Numbered from the stretch's first letter, positions 9,253 through 18,046 are shown. The stretch is DNA of 64,000 bases from CALXVA01 sp944392465 (GCA_963931155.1 OZ006978.1:310001-374000); one strand, 5' to 3'. Numbers and translations are program-made. The notes: generated by a model not told the origin, from the sequence alone.

Positions 9253-10452
9253 TTACTCTTCTGTGTTTATTATTTCCTTCATATTATCTAAGAAATATTT
9301 TTTCTTACCTCTTGCTCGAATTACTATTGATTTTATAAAATAATATACTACTACTATTCCTAAAATAATTAATAATATATTTATGTATTGAGATGATAGC
9401 ATTAAGTTTACATATATTAATCCTAGAGTAACTATAGCAATAATTAAAGTTTCAACACCATATACTGCCACTTTTTTATTTTCCTTGCTATATGCTCTTT
9501 CTAACAATATTATCGCCAAGAACAATGCGCATATTGCAAATACTTTTAAATCTGTTTGATAAACACTTTTTTCAATATTGTTAAATCCTAAAATTAAGAA
9601 TACAAAATAAAGTACTACAATTATCATTACTAAAAAGTTGTATATAACTGGTTTACGAATATTCTTTTTATCTTCTTTTGGTATTTTCTTTTTCTTTTTA
9701 AATATATTTTTAATTTCCTCAAATTTTATTAATTTTGAATGTTCTTTAGCAATTACCTCTTTTTTCTCTTCTTTTGGTTCTTCTATTTCATCTGCAACAA
9801 CTTCTTTAACATCTTGTTTTTTGCCTTTTTCTGTATTGTCATTTTTTGGTTTTTCCATGTCTATTTTATTTTCTGCACTTTTTACAGTAGTCTTACCATT
9901 GTTGCTATTTTTTATGTTGTTATTATTTTTAGTTTTTGAATTTTTACTATCAGATTTTTTATTTTCTGTTTTTTCTTCTGTATCAACCACTTTGGCTACT
10001 GTATTATTTGTAGTTTTTGATTTACTAGTATTAGCTGTTTTATTTTTGCTCGCAGTTCCAGTAGATTTTTTAGTTTTTGTGCTACTAGTGCTTTTTTTAC
10101 TATTTGCTGAAGCTGTTTTAGTTGTTTTTGTACTACTTGACCCCTTTGTGCTTTTAGCAGTTGTTCCGCTCTTTTTTTCTTCACTTTGGGCATTATTTTG
10201 TTTTTTAGTTGCTGTAGTTTTTGTGTTATTCTTTGTATTAGTAGTACTCTTTTTTGAAGTAGTCGCACTTGAAGTCTTTGCAGTAGATGTTTTTGAAGTC
10301 TTTGTTGATTTGGTTGTTTTTCCTTGCGTTTTTGTATCTGTTTTTTCAACTTTTTTAGCACTTTCCGTTTGATTGCTATTGTTGGTTTTAGCATTTACTT
10401 CTTCTTTCTTCTCTGTTTCTTGCTCTTTAGCTGTTTTAGGTTTTCTAGGCAT
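9253..10452 (-). CDS. Lys/Thr/Ser-rich tail plus membrane domain protein
   Basis: I do not recognise a named family. The first ~200 of 399 residues are low complexity, dominated by K, T, S, N and A (repeated KTTKST, SKKST and NTKNN-like runs), resembling histone-H1-like tails. Residues ~205-270 are charged (K and E). The C-terminal third holds four hydrophobic segments (for example FLVMIIVVLYFVFLILGF) and ends in a basic stretch. It is probably a membrane protein with a long basic, disordered cytoplasmic tail that could bind nucleic acid or acidic polymers. It follows rsmE on the same strand with a 16-base gap. Start ATG behind GGAGGATGAACA. Confidence 0.7.
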   Translation of the reverse strand: MPRKPKTAKEQETEKKEEVNAKTNNSNQTESAKKVEKTDTKTQGKTTKSTKTSKTSTAKTSSATTSKKSTTNTKNNTKTTATKKQNNAQSEEKKSGTTAKSTKGSSSTKTTKTASANSKKSTSSTKTKKSTGTASKNKTANTSKSKTTNNTVAKVVDTEEKTENKKSDSKNSKTKNNNNIKNSNNGKTTVKSAENKIDMEKPKNDNTEKGKKQDVKEVVADEIEEPKEEKKEVIAKEHSKLIKFEEIKNIFKKKKKIPKEDKKNIRKPVIYNFLVMIIVVLYFVFLILGFNNIEKSVYQTDLKVFAICALFLAIILLERAYSKENKKVAVYGVETLIIAIVTLGLIYVNLMLSSQYINILLIILGIVVVYYFIKSIVIRARGKKKYFLDNMKEIINTEE

Positions 10453-10468
10453 TGTTCATCCTCCATTT

Positions 10469-11248
10469 TTATAATTCAAATTCATATATTATATCACTAA
10501 TCATTACTATAGGTGCTGTCTCTGTTCTTAGAATTCTTTTTCCTAAACTTACACACTTAGCATTTGATTCTATAAGTTTATTCACTTCTATATCTGAAAG
10601 ACCACCTTCTGGTCCAATAACTATTCCTATATTTAGTTTTTTATTTATATTTATATTTATATTTATATTCTTTTTCAAATTTAATAATTCGTCTTTTAAA
10701 GTTGTTTTACTCTCATTTTCATATGCCAATAATATAATATCATATTTATCAATATTTTTGCAAATATCTTCAATTTTTAATACGTTTTCAATTTTTGGTA
10801 TAATATCTCTCTTACTTTGCTTAGCAGCAACTTCTGCAATCTTTTGCCATCTGGCAATTTTCTTTTCTTCCAACTTACTATCTATTTTTACTACACATCT
10901 ACTCATATTAACAGGAATAATTCTTTTTACCCCTAGCTCTGTAGTTTTTTGAATAATATATTCCATTTTATCTGCTTTAGGCAAACCTTGAAATAAATCT
11001 ATATTAACATTACTCTCTACAGATTTTGCTACTACATCTATTATTCTACATATTACTGAATCTTTAGAAAATCTTATTATTTCTGATACATAAGTTTTTT
11101 CTGTTTCTTGATTTGCTTCTTTATTTGAAATTAGAATTTTATCATTTAATTTTAGCCTTAATACATTTGATATATGATTTACATCTGTTCCTGTTATATA
11201 AATTTCATTTTCTTTTATTTGGGTATTTGGCACAAAAAATTTATACAT
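10469..11248 (-). CDS. rsmE: 16S rRNA (uracil-1498-N3)-methyltransferase RsmE
   Basis: RsmE methylates U1498 of 16S rRNA using S-adenosylmethionine. It is a SPOUT-fold enzyme, and the knot signature is visible near the C-terminus: IGIVIGPEGGLSDIE followed by SLGKRILRTETAP. The N-terminal PUA-like domain includes VNHISNVLRLKLND. The frame extends to a TTG at 11260, but that upstream sequence is itself the ribosome-binding site (GGAGGAAGAA), so translation starts at ATG 11248, giving 259 residues. Confidence 0.94.
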   Translation of the reverse strand: MYKFFVPNTQIKENEIYITGTDVNHISNVLRLKLNDKILISNKEANQETEKTYVSEIIRFSKDSVICRIIDVVAKSVESNVNIDLFQGLPKADKMEYIIQKTTELGVKRIIPVNMSRCVVKIDSKLEEKKIARWQKIAEVAAKQSKRDIIPKIENVLKIEDICKNIDKYDIILLAYENESKTTLKDELLNLKKNININININKKLNIGIVIGPEGGLSDIEVNKLIESNAKCVSLGKRILRTETAPIVMISDIIYEFEL

Positions 11249-11283
11249 TTCTTCCTCCAATAATATTAATATTATATCACATT

Positions 11284-11312
11284 TTGCATAAGTTTCAATA
11301 TAATATTATATA
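11284..11312 (+). promoter_or_regulatory. Candidate sigma-A promoter for asd
   Basis: TTGCAT and TATATA are separated by 17 bases, 26 bases upstream of the asd ATG, in the divergent gap between rsmE and asd. The match is moderate. Confidence 0.4.
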
Positions 11313-11337
11313 AAACCTAAAGTAAAGGATGATGATT

Positions 11338-12423
11338 ATGAAAAAAATCAGAATGGCAATTGTTGGAGCAACCGGTCTTGTAGGTAGAACTGCGTTAAAA
11401 GTACTTGAAGAAAAGAATTTGCCTATAGATGAATATGTTCTTTTTGCTTCATCAAAATCAGCAGGCAATAAATTAAATTTTATGGGGAGAGATTACATAG
11501 TACAAGAATTAAATGATTTATCTTTTGACAGTGGATTTGATTATGCCATTTTCTCAGCAGGTGGATCTACATCTAAAAAATATGCACCAATTGCAGTTTC
11601 AAAAGGATGTATTGTGGTAGATAACAGTAGTGCTTTTAGAATGGATGATAATGTTCCTTTAATTGTACCTGAAGTAAATCCTGAAGAAATAAAAAATAAT
11701 CATGGAATAATAGCAAACCCAAACTGTTCAACTATTCAAGCAGTAGTACCACTTAAAGCATTAGATGATAAATACATAATTAAAAGAATTGTATATTCTA
11801 CATATCAAGCCGTATCAGGAGCCGGAAGAAAAGGCATAATTGATTTAGAAAATGGTATAAAAAATTATATAACAAATAAAGAAAACAACAAAAATGATTC
11901 TAATTCATTTAATTCGTCTGATTTATCTAAAGAAATTACGAATTTTCAAGATAGTTCTAATTACAATTTAGAAAAATTCGACTACCCTATATTTTCAAAC
12001 TGCATACCACATATAGATGTATTTTTAGACAATGGATATACAAAAGAAGAAGAAAAAATGATAACTGAAACTAGAAAAATATTGAAAAAGCCACAATTAA
12101 AAGTAACTGCAACCACAGTTAGAGTTCCTGTTTTCAATTGTCATAGCGAATCAATTAATGTTGAATTTGAAAAAAATTTTGAATTAGAAGAATTAATAAA
12201 TACATTAGGAAGCTTTCCAGGAATAATTTTACAGGATCATCCAAAACAATTATTATACCCATTAGCAACAAAATCTACTGGGCATGATGAAGTATTTGTA
12301 GGAAGAATACGTAGAGATTATAGCGTAAAATCCGGTATTAATTTCTGGGTAGTAGCAGATAATATAAGAAAAGGAGCTGCAAGCAATGCAGTCCAAATAG
12401 TAGAAGATTTAATAAATTCTTAA
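11338..12423 (+). CDS. asd: Aspartate-semialdehyde dehydrogenase
   Basis: Reduces aspartyl phosphate to aspartate semialdehyde with NADPH, the precursor step for DapA. Visible: GATGLVGRT nucleotide-binding loop (about 10-18), NPNCSTIQ with the catalytic Cys (about 130), AVSGAGRKG, and the C-terminal NVEFEKNF and GRIRRD regions. Three ATGs are in frame; the one at 11338 has AAAGGA at 8-base spacing. The protein (361 residues) is longer than typical because of an Asn/Ser-rich insertion at about residues 180-210, before the conserved NCIPHID. It is divergent from rsmE, and dapA and dapB lie a few kb downstream on the same strand. Confidence 0.94.
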   Translation: MKKIRMAIVGATGLVGRTALKVLEEKNLPIDEYVLFASSKSAGNKLNFMGRDYIVQELNDLSFDSGFDYAIFSAGGSTSKKYAPIAVSKGCIVVDNSSAFRMDDNVPLIVPEVNPEEIKNNHGIIANPNCSTIQAVVPLKALDDKYIIKRIVYSTYQAVSGAGRKGIIDLENGIKNYITNKENNKNDSNSFNSSDLSKEITNFQDSSNYNLEKFDYPIFSNCIPHIDVFLDNGYTKEEEKMITETRKILKKPQLKVTATTVRVPVFNCHSESINVEFEKNFELEELINTLGSFPGIILQDHPKQLLYPLATKSTGHDEVFVGRIRRDYSVKSGINFWVVADNIRKGAASNAVQIVEDLINS

Positions 12424-12433
12424 AATTTACAAA

Positions 12434-12550
12434 TGGGGACGGGCTAGTTTTGCAAAACAAGCCTGTCCCCAAAAGTGACAACTGTGGCAGAAAAGAGCCT
12501 GTCCCCAAAACTGACAAAGTTGGCGGAAAAGAGCCTGTCCCTTTTGGTGA
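12434..12550 (+). repeat. 36-nt tandem repeat element, copy 1 (with inverted end)
   Basis: It begins with an inverted pair, GGGGACGGGCTAGTTTTG and CAAAACAAGCCTGTCCCC, followed by two further units of about 36 nt with the core AGAGCCTGTCCCC and the linker TGACAAAGTTGGCGGAAA. It ends exactly at the stop codon of the minus-strand SufB-like gene, whose TAG shares its G with the repeat end GTCAC. The asd gene ends 11 bases to the left. Confidence 0.85.
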
Positions 12551-13468
12551 CTATTTTAAAAAGCCGTTTATTATTTGTTCCTCTGCTTCTTTTTCTGTTA
12601 GTCCCAATGTCATGAGTTTAGTCAATTGTTCTCCTGCAATTTTTCCGATTGCTGCTTCATGTATTAAACTTGCATCAATATTGTTAGCTTCTATCATTGG
12701 GTCTGATATTACTCTGCCATTTCCCATTATTATGGCATCACATTCTACATGTCCAAAACATTTATTATTTCCTTTTACATTTGATTTAAATTCTTGAACA
12801 GAATCATCTTCTGCTACTGACCTTGATGCAACATGTACACTTGAATCTTCTCCGTTTAAATTTACATCAAATATTGTTTTTGCTGTTTGTTGTCCTGTTG
12901 TCATTATTCTTTCTGAAACAACAAGGCTACTTCCTTTTTCCATATTTGCAAATGTCTCTCTTATTGTTGATGTAACTCCTTTTATTTGTACAGATTCCAT
13001 TTCCATTGATGCATCTTCTCCAAGGTTTATTATTGTTTTAGGATTTAATATTCTTTCTCCTGTTCCTTCTCCTTCACCATAGTGTTTTTCTATATATTTT
13101 AGTTTTGCTCCTTTTTCCAAATTAAATGTATGTATTCCATCATGCTCTGCTGTATCACAAGTACTATTATGTATTCCGCATCCTGCTACAATTACAACAT
13201 CTGCATTTTCTCCTATATAGAAATCATTGTACACTAAATCATTAAGTCCACCTTGAGTTAATATAACTGGTATATGTACACTTTCGTTTTTTGTATTTGG
13301 TTTTATTATTATATCTATACCTGGTTTGTCTTTTTTTGTTACTATATCAATATTAGCTGTTGTGTTTCTAGCTATACCTTTTCCATTTTCTCTTATATTG
13401 TATGCTCCCATTGGTGTTTTTTCTATATTTGCTATTTGTTTTAATAAATTTTTTTCTATCTTATCCAT
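12551..13468 (-). CDS. SufB/SufD-family Fe-S scaffold protein
   Basis: The protein has 305 residues, shorter than classical SufB (~465) and matching the compact SufBD proteins of Clostridia and archaea. It has the beta-helix core with TQGGLNDLVYNDFYIGE, a Cys/His-rich VVAGCGIHNSTCDTAEHDG stretch (about residues 90-110) and a helical C-terminal GKIAGEQLTKLMTLGL typical of the family. It overlaps sufC by 8 bases, giving a two-gene SufBC unit that assembles Fe-S clusters on an ATP-driven scaffold. No sufS or sufU is adjacent, so the sulphur donor must be encoded elsewhere. The stop codon abuts a repeat element. Confidence 0.88.
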   Translation of the reverse strand: MDKIEKNLLKQIANIEKTPMGAYNIRENGKGIARNTTANIDIVTKKDKPGIDIIIKPNTKNESVHIPVILTQGGLNDLVYNDFYIGENADVVIVAGCGIHNSTCDTAEHDGIHTFNLEKGAKLKYIEKHYGEGEGTGERILNPKTIINLGEDASMEMESVQIKGVTSTIRETFANMEKGSSLVVSERIMTTGQQTAKTIFDVNLNGEDSSVHVASRSVAEDDSVQEFKSNVKGNNKCFGHVECDAIIMGNGRVISDPMIEANNIDASLIHEAAIGKIAGEQLTKLMTLGLTEKEAEEQIINGFLK

Positions 13469-14204
13469 TTTCTGCCCCTCCTTTGCTGCATCTTTCTTTA
13501 TTTTCTAATTTGTGGCATGGCTTTATTTTGCCAAATATTTGTGGCAATATTTCTTCTCTGTTTCCATGTTTTTCTACTTTTCCATTTGAAATTAAAACAA
13601 TTTCATCTGCTATATTTAATATTCTTTCTTGATGTGATATTACCATTATTGATCCTTTTATATCATCATGCATTTTTTCAAATACATCAATAAGATTATT
13701 AAAGCTCCATAAATCTATACCTGCTTCTGGTTCGTCAAATATTGTAAGTTTTGATTTTTTAGCAGCGAGCATTGCTATCTCTATTCTTTTTAATTCGCCA
13801 CCAGAAAGTTCACTATTTACCTCTCTGTTTAGATATTCTTGTGCACATAATCCAACATCTGCTAAAATATCACATGCATCACATATTTTCATTGTATTTC
13901 CTGCAGATATTTCTATTAAATCCCTTACAGTTAAACCTTTAAATTTAACTGGTTGTTGAAATGCAAAACCAATTCCTGATTTTGCTCTTTCTGTAATAGA
14001 TAGGTTTGTTATATCTTTTCCTTCAAAAATTATTTTTCCTGAGTCTGGATTTTCTATTCCCATAATAATTTTTGCTAAAGTTGATTTTCCTGACCCATTA
14101 GGTCCTGTAATAACTACCATCTTATTATTATCAATTTTTAAATTAACATTTTTCAATATTTCTTTATTATCTCTTGAAAAACATATATCTTTTAATTCTA
14201 ACAT
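13461..14204 (-). CDS. sufC: Fe-S assembly ATPase SufC
   Basis: A 247-residue ABC-type ATPase that energises SufB/D. Walker A GPNGSGKSTL (about 34-43), Q-loop FAFQQPVKFKGL, signature SELSGGELKRIE (about 142-153) and Walker B LTIFDEPEAGID (about 162-173) are all present. The EAGID ending after Walker B is typical of SufC rather than of transport ATPases. It is the first gene of the sufC-sufB pair. Start ATG behind AGGAGGAAAA. Confidence 0.94.
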   Translation of the reverse strand: MLELKDICFSRDNKEILKNVNLKIDNNKMVVITGPNGSGKSTLAKIIMGIENPDSGKIIFEGKDITNLSITERAKSGIGFAFQQPVKFKGLTVRDLIEISAGNTMKICDACDILADVGLCAQEYLNREVNSELSGGELKRIEIAMLAAKKSKLTIFDEPEAGIDLWSFNNLIDVFEKMHDDIKGSIMVISHQERILNIADEIVLISNGKVEKHGNREEILPQIFGKIKPCHKLENKERCSKGGAENG

Positions 14205-14430
14205 TTTTCCTCCTATTATTTTATTTGTTATATATTCATTTGTACCTTGGAGTTATCTATTCCACTTACTTATTTAGTTTTGTAATAAATATTATAAAAC
14301 CATTTTAAAATAGATTATTCTACATATTGTTTTCGAATTGTTTTATTTGGATTGTAAACAGTTTTAGTTAAAAACCACATATATTTTACCATTTTTTTTA
14401 GAATTTTACAATATGTATCCTTTATTACAT

Positions 14431-14469
14431 GAGAAGAAGCTACAAGTTTGTGCCTGTAGCTTCTTCTAG
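14431..14469 (-). terminator. Strong hairpin after the GC-rich ORF
   Basis: AGAAGAAGCTACA pairs with TGTAGCTTCTTCT around a ~10-base loop, 15 bases after the stop of the 14484-14903 ORF. No long T tract follows, so it may act partly by hairpin stability or as an RNA 3' end. Confidence 0.65.
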
Positions 14470-14483
14470 AAGTCCATTAGTTA

Positions 14484-14903
14484 CTAGACCTCTCCGACCT
14501 CAAACTCAATGCAGAATTCCCAGAATCGCTGTCCGTCGTTGTCCACATCAGTCCAGTTCCTAACATCTTCTCTATCAGCAATCAGCATAACAATATGCAT
14601 GATTTGTGCGATGTTGTAGAGCTTTTTTGAAGACATGTAGATATCTTCCCACTCTTCCATGTCTTCTGAGTCATCCCCACAACTGATCGTCGTGACACTG
14701 AGAGCAAGCCTGTCCTGCTTCTCCGTTACTATGATGCTAAGAGCTTCGAAACATTCAAGCTCATACGCACTGTAACATGAGAATACATATACAAGTTCTC
14801 CCCAAATGTTGGCTGCAACCTGTGCGTCGGTGGCAAATCCTGCTTGATGCCTCTTTTGCCTCATCTTTTGGGCAAACGGCACGTGCTTTTTAGATTTGGG
14901 CAT
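14484..14903 (-). CDS. GC-rich ORF of foreign composition, unknown function
   Basis: I do not recognise this 139-residue protein. It is cytosolic-looking, with a basic N-terminus (PKSKKHVPFAQKMRQKRHQ), a helical middle, an acidic DDSEDMEEWEDIY stretch (about 76-88) and an acidic C-terminus. Its base composition and codons (many GAC, CTG, ATC, TGC) contrast sharply with the surrounding very AT-rich genes, suggesting recent transfer. It is a complete cassette: a consensus promoter TTGACA-17-TATAAT just upstream, the ribosome-binding site GGAAGGAGGGCGAT, and its own strong hairpin downstream. Neighbours are sufC and dapA, with which it has no evident link. Confidence 0.75.
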   Translation of the reverse strand: MPKSKKHVPFAQKMRQKRHQAGFATDAQVAANIWGELVYVFSCYSAYELECFEALSIIVTEKQDRLALSVTTISCGDDSEDMEEWEDIYMSSKKLYNIAQIMHIVMLIADREDVRNWTDVDNDGQRFWEFCIEFEVGEV

Positions 14904-14944
14904 ATCGCCCTCCTTCCTTTGAGTTGGAAATGTACTTACTTATT

Positions 14945-14973
14945 ATTATATTTGCTTTTACTTGTCATGTCAA
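14945..14973 (-). promoter_or_regulatory. Consensus sigma-A promoter of the GC-rich ORF
   Basis: Reading the minus strand, TTGACA (14973-14968), 17 bases, TATAAT (14950-14945), about 40 bases before the ATG at 14903. Both hexamers match the consensus exactly. Confidence 0.8.
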
Positions 14974-15145
14974 TTTTTTGCTGTTTTTTTATCCTTTTTT
15001 CTTTTTACCAAAATTAATTTTACACTTACTACTTCATTTTATTTTTTACTATATTAATATCTCCTTTTTTCATTACACTTTATGAATTTTCTATTTCATA
15101 AGTTTCTGCTTCAAATAATATATATATATATAAGAGGTAAAAAGA

Positions 15146-15264
15146 TTGAAAAAGAATTGTGCTTTTAGCTAGAAAACAAATTAAAAATTTATTAAGAGTA
15201 CTTTCTCTATGTTATATAAATTTTTTATGAAGTTTAACAACAACAAAACGCAATTCTTTTTCAT
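15146..15264 (+). promoter_or_regulatory. Possible structured leader of dapA
   Basis: In the ~400-base gap before dapA, GAAAAAGAATTG (15149 region) and CAATTCTTTTTC (15252 region) can close a long stem. Inside it AAAAATTTAT pairs with ATAAATTTTT, enclosing a small AGAG/CTCT hairpin. This could be a cis-regulatory leader or an AT-rich inverted-repeat element. I could not match it to the lysine riboswitch or a T-box. The rest of the gap shows only the promoter of the GC-rich ORF. Confidence 0.35.
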
Positions 15265-15300
15265 CTAGATTTGTACCTTGCGAAAGGAATGAGTTTAATT

Positions 15301-16189
15301 ATGAAAGAAGTTATTTTTAAAGGTTGTGGTACTGCACTTGTTACGCCTTTTACTTATGATGGTATTAATTTTGAGGAATTAAGGAAGTTGATTGAATTTC
15401 AAATACTAGAAGGAGCTGATAGTTTAATTATCTGTGGAACTACAGGGGAATCTTCTACTATGAGCTTGGAAGAAAAAAAGTTGGTTATTGAATTTAGCAT
15501 AAAAATAGCAAACAAGCGAATACCAATTATTGCTGGTACTGGAGGAAATAATACAAAAGATGTAATTACTTTATCAAAATTTGCCGAAAAAGCTGGTGCT
15601 GATGGCTTACTTCTTGTTACTCCTTATTATAACAAAACTACTCAAAATGGTCTTGTTGCACATTATTCTAAGATTGCTGAAAGTGTAAATCTTCCTATCA
15701 TTTTATATAATGTTCCTAGTAGAACTGGCGTCAATATAGAGCCTAAAACATGTTTAGAGCTGTCTAAAATTCCTAATATAGTTGCAGTAAAAGAAGCTAG
15801 TCGGAAACATATCTCAAGTAGCTCAAATTGCAAACTTATGTAATGATAATCTTAATATATATTCCGGAAATGATGATCAAATAGTCCCTATTTTATCTCT
15901 TGGAGGTATTGGCGTTATATCTGTTCTCTCAAATATATATCCAAAATTTGTACATAATATGGTTATGGATTATTTAACAGGCAACTGGCAAAAAGCTTGT
16001 GCTTCGCAAATATATGCTATTCCATTAATTAACGCATTATTTAGTGAAGTAAATCCTATTCCGATAAAATATGCATTGAATAAAATTGGGTTTGATTGTG
16101 GAACACCACGATTACCTTTAATAGATTTATCAGAAAAAAACCGAGAAAAAATTGATAAATTATTGAAAGATAGTAGTTCTTTTATGTAA
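15301..16189 (+). CDS. dapA: 4-hydroxy-tetrahydrodipicolinate synthase with a +1 frameshift
   Basis: DapA condenses pyruvate with aspartate semialdehyde. The first frame has GTTGES (TT motif), YNVPSRTG (catalytic Tyr) and AVKEAS (Schiff-base Lys), then breaks at 15802, where AGT-C-GGA-AAC holds one extra C. Dropping it restores the expected EASGNISQVAQIANLC and the frame continues uninterrupted to TAA at 16189, giving 295 residues, the family norm. The zero frame stops at 15841. The frame remains open and conserved after the shift, which argues against an old pseudogene. Start ATG 15301 fits homologues; ATGs at 15271 and 15289 are also in frame. Confidence 0.88.
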
Positions 16190-16393
16190 ATTTAAAAATT
16201 GATAGAATACATAAATTAATATTACTAATCTTTTATGTAAAAATTAAATGTAATTCTGTAAAGTAAAATCAATTTATATTATTAATTTTTTATTAATTTC
16301 TTCACATTATGTAAAATGAATGATATAATATTATTATATTTATAAAATTTTAATAATTATTAGAGCTATACTCTCGCTCGAATTGAGGTTAAT

Positions 16394-17041
16394 ATGAATA
16401 TATTTAAATTTAGAAAAAAACAAATTCTTAATTGTGAAGAAAATACTGATATATATACTTCTATAGGTTGTAATATAGATACATTTACCGATAAATCTAT
16501 TCATTCAAAAATGAATAAGAAATATTATTTAAATGAATTTTTCTCTATTATATCAGACATCATAGAAAATGATACTGTAAAACAAATGAAAAATTATAGG
16601 CAACATTGTAATACTTCTTGTTATAAACATTGTATGCAAGTTGCATATTATACATATGTTGCATGCAAGAAATTAAAACTTGACTATGTATCTGCAACAC
16701 GTGGTGCAATGCTTCATGATTTATTTTTATATGATTGGAGAAATAAAAGCATAACATCAACTTTACCTGGTCTACATGCATTTGTTCATCCTTTGATTGC
16801 ATTGGAAAACGCTAATAAACTATTTAAATTAAATAATTTAGAGCAAGATATTATTATAAAACATATGTGGCCTGTAACACTAAAATTCCCTACATACAAA
16901 GAATCATATATTGTTACTATAATGGATAAATATAGTGCTTGTGTTGAATCATATATTTATCTTCAAGAGAAATTAAGAAGCAAATCGATTTACAAATATG
17001 CTTATATTTTCTTAAGTATGTTGGTTTTTAGAATTATTTAG
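16394..17041 (+). CDS. HD-domain protein (putative phosphohydrolase)
   Basis: The 215-residue protein carries HD-domain features: CYKHCMQVAYYTYVACKKL (first His), then GAMLHDLFLYDW (the HD pair, about residues 110-121), HPLIALENANKLF and IIIKHMWPVTL. Members hydrolyse phosphate esters or nucleotides using a metal. No partner domain is present, so the substrate cannot be told. The C-terminus is hydrophobic (YIFLSMLVFRII). It sits between dapA and dapB on the same strand and is followed by its own terminator, so it may not be part of lysine synthesis. The ATG follows TTGAGGTTAAT. Confidence 0.72.
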   Translation: MNIFKFRKKQILNCEENTDIYTSIGCNIDTFTDKSIHSKMNKKYYLNEFFSIISDIIENDTVKQMKNYRQHCNTSCYKHCMQVAYYTYVACKKLKLDYVSATRGAMLHDLFLYDWRNKSITSTLPGLHAFVHPLIALENANKLFKLNNLEQDIIIKHMWPVTLKFPTYKESYIVTIMDKYSACVESYIYLQEKLRSKSIYKYAYIFLSMLVFRII

Positions 17042-17065
17042 AAAGTTAAATAATATATATTATAT

Positions 17066-17102
17066 AAAAAGATATAGATTTAAACTATATCTTTTTATTT
17101 TT
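17066..17102 (+). terminator. Terminator after the HD-domain gene
   Basis: AAAAAGATATAG and CTATATCTTTTT pair around ATTTAAA, then a T-rich run. It lies 25 bases after the stop. Confidence 0.8.
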
Positions 17103-17122
17103 TGAAGGGTGTGATTAATATT

Positions 17123-17851
17123 ATGATACATATACTTTTAAATGGTTCTAATGGAAAAATGGGTAGAGCTTTTTCTAACTACATAAAAAATTCTAACTTA
17201 TTTGATTTACAATATTCAATAGATAAAGAGAATTCTGATTTATTTAGTTCAATTACAGTTAAACCTGATGTCATAATTGATTTTTCAACTCCTAGCTCTA
17301 CTTTTAATAGTTTAAATTATGCTGTAGAGAACTTAGTTCCTATTGTTATTGCAACAACAGGATTTACACGTGATGAGGAAAGTAGCATAAAAGAATTCTC
17401 AGAGGCAATTCCTATATTTAAATCTTCAAACTTATCATTTGGTATTAATGTTGTATCTAATGTTGCCACTTTAATTGCTCAAAAATATGATAAAGTAGAT
17501 ATTGAAATATTAGAAAAACATCATAGAAACAAAAAAGACTCTCCTAGTGGCACAGCTTTAATGATTGCTGATAAAATAAATAAAAAGTGCAATAACAAAT
17601 TCAAATATGTTTTTAATAAAAATAATGTGAATAATTCTAAGGAATATAATGAAATTGGTTTTTCTTCAATTAGAGGTGGCAATTTAGTAGGTGAACATAC
17701 TGTTATGTTCTTTAGTAATAATGAAACTATTGAAATTACACATAAAGCTTATTCTAGAAATATTTATATAGAAGGTGCTTTAAAGGCTGCTTCCTTTATT
17801 ATCACTCAAAAAAACGGTTTGTTTGGTATGGATGATTTAATTAATGTATAA
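17123..17851 (+). CDS. dapB: 4-hydroxy-tetrahydrodipicolinate reductase
   Basis: DapB reduces the DapA product with NAD(P)H in the diaminopimelate/lysine pathway. Visible: GSNGKMGRAF nucleotide-binding loop near the N-terminus, DFSTPSS, ATTGFT, the signature EILEKHHRNKKDSPSGTA, and IRGGNLVGEHTVMF. Length 242 residues, normal. The frame is open further upstream with non-ATG codons, but the ATG at 17123 with AAGGGTG upstream matches homologues. It is followed by a repeat element and a terminator. Confidence 0.95.
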   Translation: MIHILLNGSNGKMGRAFSNYIKNSNLFDLQYSIDKENSDLFSSITVKPDVIIDFSTPSSTFNSLNYAVENLVPIVIATTGFTRDEESSIKEFSEAIPIFKSSNLSFGINVVSNVATLIAQKYDKVDIEILEKHHRNKKDSPSGTALMIADKINKKCNNKFKYVFNKNNVNNSKEYNEIGFSSIRGGNLVGEHTVMFFSNNETIEITHKAYSRNIYIEGALKAASFIITQKNGLFGMDDLINV

Positions 17852-17875
17852 ATAGAAAATTTATATGCTAATGTA

Positions 17876-18046
17876 TGTAATAGGAATTTCAGAGAAATTT
17901 TCTATTACAGAACAAAGCGACCTTGGTCGCCCTTTGTTCTTGCCGATTTGAGTTTCCGACGTCAAGGAGGAAATCTCAAAGGCAATAGCGATTATAGCCT
18001 TTTTATGTAATAGGAATTTCGGAGAAATTTCCTATTACATAAAAAA
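17876..18046. repeat. Structured intergenic repeat B, copy 1
   Basis: A row of hairpins: TGTAATAGGAATTTC with its complement, then GAACAAAGCGACC/GGTCGCCCTTTGTTC, then GAGTTTCC/GGAAATCTC, then a core GGCAATAGCGATTATAGC, then a second copy of the TAATAGGAATTTC hairpin. It is more GC-rich than its surroundings. Related copies lie at 35258-35391 and 63160-63292. It contains no ORF and could be a mobile element remnant or a structured RNA. Confidence 0.8.

Noticed and set aside
9638..10394. Long open frames opposite and overlapping the K/T-rich gene
   Set aside because: They are shadows of the low-complexity coding sequence; they lack a ribosome-binding site and are F/L/V- or Q/L-rich mirror translations.
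14484..14903. Prophage or integrative element carrying the GC-rich ORF
   Set aside because: No integrase, attachment repeats or other phage-like genes flank either GC-rich ORF.
15100..15300. Lysine riboswitch before dapA
   Set aside because: The conserved AGGTAGAGG-type and kink-turn segments of that riboswitch were not found.
15301..16189. dapA as a decaying pseudogene
   Set aside because: Only one lesion is present, the rest is conserved, and the lesion is of the same type as in two other genes including essential dnaE.
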